Shown in pieces: positions 58,404-64,000 of a DNA stretch of 64,000 bases. Under the pieces are notes generated by a model, which saw nothing but the letters and a program-made list of their open reading frames with translations, was not told the origin of the DNA and ran no database searches. Each line of letters starts with the position of its first letter. Positions within the stretch are counted from its first letter, which is position 1. The translations under genes and the position numbers were made by a program. The stretch is from Mesorhizobium sp. ES1-1 (lineage in GTDB: Bacteria; Pseudomonadota; Alphaproteobacteria; Rhizobiales; Rhizobiaceae), in NCBI RefSeq assembly GCF_020164785.1, contig NZ_JAIUGX010000017.1:19154-83153 (forward strand), read 5' to 3'.

Positions 58404-59569
58404 AACCGGTGACGAAACCGTCCCTGCGTTTGGCACTTGGCCTGTTGATGCTCGCTTTTGCCGCGATGCATTTCGCCGACGCTGCCCATGCGCAATCCTC
58501 CCTCGGCATCGGCGTCAATGACGGCATGGCGCCCACCACCGGCCCGTTTGCCCACATCCTGATGTGGATCAATTTGAAGCAGCAAGAATTCTACCGCGCG
58601 CTGGCGACAGCGATGAAGGCCATGCGCCAGGACGACAGCAAGATCTGGATTTTGATCGGCCTGTCCTTCGCCTATGGCATATTCCACGCGGCCGGGCCCG
58701 GTCACGGCAAGGCGGTGATCTCCTCCTACATGGTGGCCAACGAAGTCGCGTTGCGGCGCGGCATCCTGTTGTCCTTCGTCTCGGCGCTGCTGCAGGGCCT
58801 CACCGCGGTGCTGGTAATGCTGCTTGCCTATTTCGTCCTGCGCGGCACCGCCATCTCGATGACCGACGCGGCGTGGTTCATGGAGATCATGAGCTATGTC
58901 TTCGTCACCCTGTTCGGGGCCTGGCTCTTGTGGCGCAAGCTCGCTCCCTCCACCCTGAGGCTGTTCGGGAGGGGGCCCGGCTACAGCCTGTCGGCCGCTC
59001 AGGCCGGGCATTCACACGCCTCGCATTCCCATGCCGGCCACCCGTATGCCGGGCATTCTCACACGGGTCATTCCCACGACGCCCATTCGCATGCCCTGCA
59101 CCGGCATGATGACCACGGGGATGCCCATTCGCACGATCATCACGAACACTCACACGATCATGCGCATGACCATCACGCGGACGAAATCTGCGAAACCTGC
59201 GGCCATTCGCATGCGCCCGATCCGGCGTTGCTGTCGGGCGACCGCTTCGACTGGCGCACCGCCTGGTCGGCGGTTGCCGCTGTCGGCATCCGCCCCTGCT
59301 CCGGCGCGCTGATCGTGCTGAGCTTCGCCCTGCTCAACGGGCTGTGGCTGGGCGGCCTGCTGTCGGTTCTGGCGATGTCGCTGGGAACCGCCATCACCGT
59401 CTCGGTGCTGGCGACGCTTGCGGTGACGGCCAAGAACTGGGCGGTCTATATCGCCGGCGACGGCCGCATGGGCAACCGCATCCACTCGATCGTCGAGATC
59501 GGCGGCGCCGCCTTCGTCTTCCTGTTCGGACTATTGCTTCTGTCGGCCAGCCTGGCCGGCACTGTATGA
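58400..59569 (+). CDS. NicO/RcnA-family nickel/cobalt exporter
   Basis: A 389-aa membrane protein. The conserved HAAGPGHGKAVISSY (about 96-110) and GIRPCSGALIVLSFALLNG motifs are those of NicO/RcnA efflux proteins. A His-rich loop (about 203-275, many repeats of HSHAGH/HDHHEH type) lies between membrane halves and should bind the metal. Overlapping ATGA with the DUF1007 gene makes them one operon. Nickel and cobalt export is the likely role. Confidence 0.92.
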   Translation: MKPVTKPSLRLALGLLMLAFAAMHFADAAHAQSSLGIGVNDGMAPTTGPFAHILMWINLKQQEFYRALATAMKAMRQDDSKIWILIGLSFAYGIFHAAGPGHGKAVISSYMVANEVALRRGILLSFVSALLQGLTAVLVMLLAYFVLRGTAISMTDAAWFMEIMSYVFVTLFGAWLLWRKLAPSTLRLFGRGPGYSLSAAQAGHSHASHSHAGHPYAGHSHTGHSHDAHSHALHRHDDHGDAHSHDHHEHSHDHAHDHHADEICETCGHSHAPDPALLSGDRFDWRTAWSAVAAVGIRPCSGALIVLSFALLNGLWLGGLLSVLAMSLGTAITVSVLATLAVTAKNWAVYIAGDGRMGNRIHSIVEIGGAAFVFLFGLLLLSASLAGTV

Positions 59570-59579
59570 TGCTGGCGAG

Positions 59580-60563
59580 TCAGGCCTGACTCGCGATCTT
59601 GCCGCCGAGTTCATCCTCGATATGCGCGTGGATGATTTCGTCAAAGCTCTTCTCGGCGCTGAACCCGAGCTCTCGTGACCGCCGCGCCTCGAAGCGGGTC
59701 GGCCAGCCCTTGACGATCGCCCAGATCGTCTCGTCGGGCTGCTCGCGGATCAAGCTTGTAGCCTTCGGCCCGGCGATGCGCTCCAACGCCTCGATCTGCT
59801 CGCCAACGGTGACGGCGACGCCGGGCATCGTCAGATTGCGGCGTGGGCCTACTGCAGCGCCGTCGATCCCCGCCGCATGGATCAGGAAATTCACCGCCGA
59901 ACGCGGACTGGCATGGGTATGCACCACCGAGCGCGGCACCGGCAGGATCGCCTCCTGACCGTTCAGCGGCTCTCGGATGATGCCGGAGAAGAATCCGGAA
60001 GCCGCCTTGTTGGGTTTGCCGGGCCGCACGCAGATCGTCGGCAGGCGGATGCCGATTCCGTCGAAGAAGCCGCGCCGGGAATAGTCGGCGAGCAGCGCCT
60101 CGCTCATCTGCTTCTGCGTGCCGTAGGAGGTCAGGGGCGTCGGATGGAATTCATCCGGGATGACGTCCGGGAATGGCGCGCCGAACACCGCAATGGACGA
60201 GGTGAAGACGACACGAGGCGCGAATCCCCCCAGCCGGATGGCATCGAACAGGCTGCGTGTGCCGTCGAGATTGACGCGGTAGCCGAGGTCGAAATTGGAT
60301 TCGGCCTCGCCCGACACGATGCCTGCCAAGTGGAAGACGACATCGGGGCGCCAGGCGACCAGGCTTTCGGCCGCACCTGCGTCGGCAAGGTCGCCTTGAT
60401 GGGTGTTGATGCTGACGCCCTCGATGGCCGGCGCCTGCGGCGGCACGATATCGTGCAGGTCGAGCGCGCTTATCCTTTGGCCGCGCAATGTGCCGTCCTT
60501 CGCCAGCCGGGCGATGAGTTTGCGGCCGACCATGCCTGCCGCGCCTGTGATCAGAATGCGCAT
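59580..60563 (-). CDS. denD: NAD-dependent epimerase/dehydratase (DenD-like, D-erythronate dehydrogenase)
   Basis: A 327-aa short-chain dehydrogenase of the extended family. The cofactor motif is TGAAGMVGRKL (about 6-16), and the catalytic Tyr-Lys lies in SYGTQKQMSEA. The overall sequence, including the C-terminal KGWPTRFEARRSRELGFSAEKSFDEI block, resembles D-erythronate dehydrogenase DenD of the erythronate/threonate catabolic pathway. The other genes of that pathway are not adjacent. It converges with the NicO operon at its 3' end. Confidence 0.8.
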   Translation of the reverse strand: MRILITGAAGMVGRKLIARLAKDGTLRGQRISALDLHDIVPPQAPAIEGVSINTHQGDLADAGAAESLVAWRPDVVFHLAGIVSGEAESNFDLGYRVNLDGTRSLFDAIRLGGFAPRVVFTSSIAVFGAPFPDVIPDEFHPTPLTSYGTQKQMSEALLADYSRRGFFDGIGIRLPTICVRPGKPNKAASGFFSGIIREPLNGQEAILPVPRSVVHTHASPRSAVNFLIHAAGIDGAAVGPRRNLTMPGVAVTVGEQIEALERIAGPKATSLIREQPDETIWAIVKGWPTRFEARRSRELGFSAEKSFDEIIHAHIEDELGGKIASQA

Positions 60564-60575
60564 GTCGAAGATCCC

Positions 60576-60788
60576 CTATTTGTCCTGGTTTTTGCGCTGG
60601 TAACGGCTGCGCAGCCAAAACACCGCGAAGAAGCCCAGCAGGAAAACGACGGCAACGATGCCGGCAAGCACCCCGGATATGCCGCCTGCCGCCAGCATCA
60701 GCTTCGGCAGATTGTAGGCGGCTATGCCGAACAGCAGCATGATCCACAAAGCCGCGATAGCCGCATTCCGTGTGTCGCGGCCCATCAT
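60576..60788 (-). CDS. Small two-helix membrane protein
   Basis: A 70-aa protein with two transmembrane helices (about 7-27 and 35-60), a basic C-terminus (RSRYQRKNQDK) and no recognised family. It ends 13 bp before the DenD-like gene and reads in the same direction, so it is probably co-transcribed with it. Two adjacent ATG codons begin the frame. Confidence 0.65.
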   Translation of the reverse strand: MMGRDTRNAAIAALWIMLLFGIAAYNLPKLMLAAGGISGVLAGIVAVVFLLGFFAVFWLRSRYQRKNQDK

Positions 60789-60865
60789 CTCGCACCAGTG
60801 CGGGAGGCGATTGTCAGGCCGGCTGTCAAGATTTTGGAACTCCCAGATCGGGCCGACACACCGGC

Positions 60866-61858
60866 CTAGTGATGCTGATCGTGATGCGCGGCCGCATCGT
60901 GCCCATGGTCGTGCCCATGGCCTTGATCGTGCCCATGGTCATGGCCATCGTCGGCGCAACGGCCGAATTCCGGCTCCACGGTGGCATGGCTGATGCCGTG
61001 GCCGTTGGCAAGTCGCTTCTTGATGGCGCTGACCGCCAGAAAAGCATCGACACCCTCATCGAGGCAGGCATGCAATGTCGCCATCGTGCTGGCGCCGTCG
61101 ATCGACCAGACATGCATGTGGTGGACCTCGCGCACGCCCGAGACCGTCTTTTCCAGGTCCCTGGCGATCAGGTCGCGGTCGAGGCTTGGCGGCACGCCCT
61201 CCAAAAGGACGTGCGCGGCTTCGCGCATCAACGACCATGCGGTGGAAAGGATCAGCAGGGCGACGAGAACCGACAGGATTGGGTCGATCGGCGTCCAGCC
61301 GGTGGCCAGGATGACAAGCGCCGCAATGATCGCGGCCGCCGAACCGAGCAGGTCGCCGAGCACATGCAGGATGGCGCCGCGCATGTTCAGGCTTTCGCGG
61401 TCGCCGCCATGCAGCACGAAGAAGCAGGCGATATTGACCAGCAGACCAAGGCACGCCACCACCAGCATCGGTCCGCCCAGCACCAGAGCCGGCGTATGCA
61501 GGCGTCCCCACGCCTCGTAGACGATCCACAGCGCGATGACGAAGATGGCGACGCCGTTGGTGTACGCAACCAGCGTCTTCACCCGGCCGAAGCCATAGGT
61601 AAGGCGACCGGTCGCCGGCCGGCCCGCAAGATGGAATGCATACCAGGCCAGCCCAAGCGCGATCGAATCGGCCAGCATGTGGCCGGCATCGGCCAGCAGC
61701 GCCAGCGATCCCGTGAAAAACCCGCCGACTGCCTCGGCGATCATGAAGCCGCCGGTCAGGCAGGCTGCGATGAGCACGCGCTTCTTGTCGGTGGAGCCAT
61801 GGACATGGCCGGCACCGTGGCCGTGGCCTTCATGATCGTGCGTATGCGCCAAGGGCAA
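60866..61858 (-). CDS. CDF-family metal cation exporter (DmeF/CzcD/ZitB-like)
   Basis: A 330-aa cation diffusion facilitator. His-rich ends (HTHDHEGHGHG at the N-terminus, HDHGHDQGHGHDHGHD at the C-terminus) flank six membrane helices. The transport-site motifs DAGHMLAD (helix II) and HVLGD (helix V) are of the HD-HD type used for Zn, Co and Ni. A C-terminal ferredoxin-like domain follows. Without a nearby dmeR, the metal cannot be fixed; with the NicO gene 1.3 kb away, cobalt or nickel is plausible. Confidence 0.9.
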   Translation of the reverse strand: MPLAHTHDHEGHGHGAGHVHGSTDKKRVLIAACLTGGFMIAEAVGGFFTGSLALLADAGHMLADSIALGLAWYAFHLAGRPATGRLTYGFGRVKTLVAYTNGVAIFVIALWIVYEAWGRLHTPALVLGGPMLVVACLGLLVNIACFFVLHGGDRESLNMRGAILHVLGDLLGSAAAIIAALVILATGWTPIDPILSVLVALLILSTAWSLMREAAHVLLEGVPPSLDRDLIARDLEKTVSGVREVHHMHVWSIDGASTMATLHACLDEGVDAFLAVSAIKKRLANGHGISHATVEPEFGRCADDGHDHGHDQGHGHDHGHDAAAHHDQHH

Positions 61859-61878
61859 CTCCCGTTACACGGTTCGGC

Positions 61879-62565
61879 TCAAGCTCCGAATTCCGCGCGA
61901 AAATCCTCGAGCTTTCGCTTCTGATGGCCGTCGCCATCGAAATTGGCCGGATCGAGCCATGCCTCATAGGCGTTGCGCAGGGCCGGCCACTCCTTGTCTA
62001 TGATCGAGTACCACGCCGTATCTCGGTTTTCACCCTTGACGATGAGGTGCTGGCGGAAAATGCCCTCGAACTTGAAGCCGAACCGTTCCGCGGCCCGCTT
62101 CGAGGGCTCGTTGCGGTTGTTGCACTTCCATTCGTAGCGGCGATAGCCGAGGTCGTCGAAAATGTACTTCATGAACAGGAACTGGGCTTCGGTCGCTGCC
62201 GGCTTGCGCGACATCATCGGCCCCCAATAGATGTTGCCGATTTCGATGACGCCGTAGGCCGGATCAATGCGCATCAAAGTCTGGCGGCCCGCCACCTTGC
62301 CGCTAGCATTGTCGATGACGGCAAAAAACAGCGGATCGTCGCTGGCTTGCGCCTTGTCCAGCCAGGGCTGGAACGCGGCGCGGCTTTCCGGCGGATAGTC
62401 AGGGAGCCAGGCGAAGCGGCCGTCTATGTCCGATACCGAGGATGCCTCATAAAGGCCGTCGCCGTGTTTTGCAGCGCTCAGCGGTTCAAGCCGCACATAG
62501 CGGCCGTCGAGGACCTTGCGCGCGGGTCGTGGACGCGGTTGCCAACCTTCGAGATTTTCCGACAC
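61879..62565 (-). CDS. GNAT-family N-acetyltransferase (RimJ/RimL-like)
   Basis: A 228-aa acetyltransferase of the COG1670 type: DGRYVRLEPLSAAKHGDGLY near the N-terminus, YWGPMMSRKPAATEAQFLFMKYIFDDLGYRRYEWKC with the N-E-P-S-x-R-A-x-E-R-x-G-F (NRNEPSKRAAERFGF) acetyl-CoA-binding motif at about 165-180. The GTG at 62565 is chosen as start since GGAGTGTCTG precedes it; an ATG at 62637 gives an extension with no clear role. It overlaps nothing and is divergent from the aminotransferase. Confidence 0.85.
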   Translation of the reverse strand: MSENLEGWQPRPRPARKVLDGRYVRLEPLSAAKHGDGLYEASSVSDIDGRFAWLPDYPPESRAAFQPWLDKAQASDDPLFFAVIDNASGKVAGRQTLMRIDPAYGVIEIGNIYWGPMMSRKPAATEAQFLFMKYIFDDLGYRRYEWKCNNRNEPSKRAAERFGFKFEGIFRQHLIVKGENRDTAWYSIIDKEWPALRNAYEAWLDPANFDGDGHQKRKLEDFRAEFGA

Positions 62566-62648
62566 CAGACACTCCAATCCGTTTGACTTTTGCGGCGCGA
62601 GGCTCACAAAAACGCAACCCAGCAGCAAGAACCACACGGACGGGAAAA

Positions 62649-63833
62649 ATGCTCCACACGATTTCAGCCTTCGACCGTCTCGGCGAGGAAAACGCCTTTG
62701 CCGTTCTGGCCCGTGCGACAGCGCTTGCCAGCCAGGGCCGCGACATCGTCAATCTCGGCATCGGCCAGCCCGACTTCAAGACACCGCCGCATATCGTCGA
62801 GGCGGCGATCAAGGCGCTGCGCGACGGCCATCACGGCTACACCCCGGCCAATGGACTGCTGGCGACGCGCGAAGCGGTGGTGCGCCGCACGCTGACGACG
62901 ACCGGCGTCGAAGTCTCGCCCGAAGCGGTGATGATCCTGCCCGGCGGCAAGCCGACAATGTTCGCGGCGATCCTCATGTTCGGCGAGCCCGGCGCCGAGA
63001 TCCTCTATCCTGACCCCGGCTTTCCGATCTACCGTTCGATGATCGAATTCACCGGGGCAGCCCCCATTCCCGTGCCGATGCGCGAGGAGAACGGATTCGC
63101 TTTCTCCGCCGAGGAAACCTTGGCTCTGATCACCTCTAAGACGAGGCTGTTGATCCTCAATTCGCCGGCCAACCCGACCGGCGGCGTCACGCCGCGCGCC
63201 GAGATCGAAAAACTGGTCAAGGGGCTGGAGAAACACCCCGATGTCGCCATCCTCTCCGACGAGATCTACGACGTCATGACCTATGACGGCGAGACGTATT
63301 GCTCGCTGCTTGGCTTTCCCGAGATCCGCGACCGGCTGATCGTGCTAAATGGCTGGTCGAAGACCTGGGCGATGACCGGATGGCGCATGGGCTGGTCGAT
63401 CTGGCCGAATGGCGACAAGAGCGCCCACCTCTACGACAAGGTGCGCAAGCTGGCGGTCAATTGCTGGTCCTGCGTCAACGCGCCAAGCCAGTTCGCCGGC
63501 ATCGCCGCCATAGACGGCCCGCAGGACGACGTCGACACCATGATGCGCGCCTTCGATCGCCGCCGGCAGGTCGTGGTCGAGGGGCTCAACCGTCTGCCCA
63601 ACATCTCCTGCATCACGCCGAAGGGCGCATTCTACGCCTTCCCTAACGTGTCCAAGACGGGCTGGAAGGCGAAGAAACTGGCATCCGCCTTGCTCGAAGA
63701 GGCCGGGGTGGCGCTGATCGGCGGCCCCGATTTCGGCATTCTGGGCGAAGGCTATGTCAGGCTCTCCTATGCCAACTCCGAGGAGAACATTTTGCGCGCG
63801 CTCGAGCGGATCGGAGCGTTCCTCGCCAGGTGA
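62649..63833 (+). CDS. Class I/II PLP-dependent aminotransferase (aspartate/aromatic type)
   Basis: A 394-aa fold-type I aminotransferase. N-terminal FDRLGEENAFAVL, substrate-loop NLGIGQPDFKTP, PLP ring-stacking HHGYTPANGLLATREAV, phosphate-binding NSPANPTGG, PLP-aspartate DEIYDVM and Schiff-base lysine in NGWSKTWAMTGWRMGW are all intact. Specificity (aspartate, aromatic, or branched) cannot be set from the sequence alone. GGACGGGA lies before the ATG at 62649. Confidence 0.92.
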   Translation: MLHTISAFDRLGEENAFAVLARATALASQGRDIVNLGIGQPDFKTPPHIVEAAIKALRDGHHGYTPANGLLATREAVVRRTLTTTGVEVSPEAVMILPGGKPTMFAAILMFGEPGAEILYPDPGFPIYRSMIEFTGAAPIPVPMREENGFAFSAEETLALITSKTRLLILNSPANPTGGVTPRAEIEKLVKGLEKHPDVAILSDEIYDVMTYDGETYCSLLGFPEIRDRLIVLNGWSKTWAMTGWRMGWSIWPNGDKSAHLYDKVRKLAVNCWSCVNAPSQFAGIAAIDGPQDDVDTMMRAFDRRRQVVVEGLNRLPNISCITPKGAFYAFPNVSKTGWKAKKLASALLEEAGVALIGGPDFGILGEGYVRLSYANSEENILRALERIGAFLAR

Positions 63834-64000
63834 GGTCAGGCGCCTCGCGAACCCGCAGGGTTTCCGACCGCTGTCATGAATTGTCCGCAGCCGAACAACC
63901 GAGGGTGGCGCCTGCGGCCGGAACGGCTAGAGCGTTTCCTGTTTTGGGAGAATCGTAGGATTCCCATCGAGGCTTGTTTGTGATTCAAGATGCTGGCTGG
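63834..64000. repeat. 3'-terminal intergenic region with a rhizobial palindromic repeat
   Basis: The last 167 bp hold no complete gene. At 63950-63963 GAATC-GTAG-GATTC is a perfect dyad inside a GGGAGAATC...GATTCCC-type segment preceded by GAGCGTTTCC. This looks like one of the short intergenic repeats common in rhizobial chromosomes. Its extent beyond the window edge is unknown. Confidence 0.35.

Overview
The window looks like a chromosomal segment of an alphaproteobacterium of the order Rhizobiales, most likely Mesorhizobium or a close relative. This is inferred from the high GC content, the cell-cycle regulator ctrA beside fliJ and a SciP (DUF1153) gene, GANTC (CcrM-type) sites clustered upstream of ctrA, an ornithine decarboxylase with a long leader, and intergenic palindromic repeats of a rhizobial kind. 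No phage, IS transposase, CRISPR array or plasmid replication gene is visible.

Layout. 0-7 kb: CheY-like regulator, ctrA, fliJ, an HxlR regulator divergent from a quinone-oxidoreductase-like gene, sciP, mnmA, a Gfo/Idh/MocA oxidoreductase and an elongator tRNA-Met. 7-10 kb: a sparse stretch with a secreted hypothetical protein, a beta-propeller protein, a probable alpha-r14/cuckoo-type small RNA and a small membrane protein. 10-16 kb: FixK-like regulator, lhgO, and a three-gene Tad pseudopilin operon whose first product carries beta-helix-like repeats. 15.5-24 kb: cardiolipin synthase with an EEP-family enzyme, a His/Asp-rich secreted protein, an ALDH7-type aldehyde dehydrogenase, an ECF42 sigma factor with its DGPF partner, topoisomerase IB and a GT2 glycosyltransferase. 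24-31 kb: a transglutaminase / permuted ATP-grasp plus alpha-E / transglutaminase-DUF2126 operon. 31-36 kb: gcdH with a divergent LysR gene, and tex.

36-46 kb is one coherent catabolic locus: a leftward operon (amidohydrolase, polyamine-type ABC importer, two NylB-like serine hydrolases) divergent from a TetR regulator and an acetylpolyamine-amidohydrolase-type deacetylase. It reads as uptake and deacylation of acylated polyamines or related amides. 46-48 kb: a leftward trio of a PqqD-like (RiPP recognition element) protein with a precursor-like tail, a GT2 and a GT8 glycosyltransferase, divergent from an MFS exporter; this is the best candidate here for an undescribed system. 50-56 kb: ClC channel, cytochrome b561, SCP2 protein, GNAT, and ornithine decarboxylase behind a roughly 430-nt leader with its own promoter and a candidate leader peptide. 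55.5-64 kb: amidase, LysR, DUF1007 plus NicO/RcnA metal exporter, DenD-like dehydrogenase, CDF metal exporter, GNAT and a class I aminotransferase.

All calls were read by eye from translated sequence. Family names rest on recognisable motifs; promoter, operator and sRNA calls are inferences from pattern and position.
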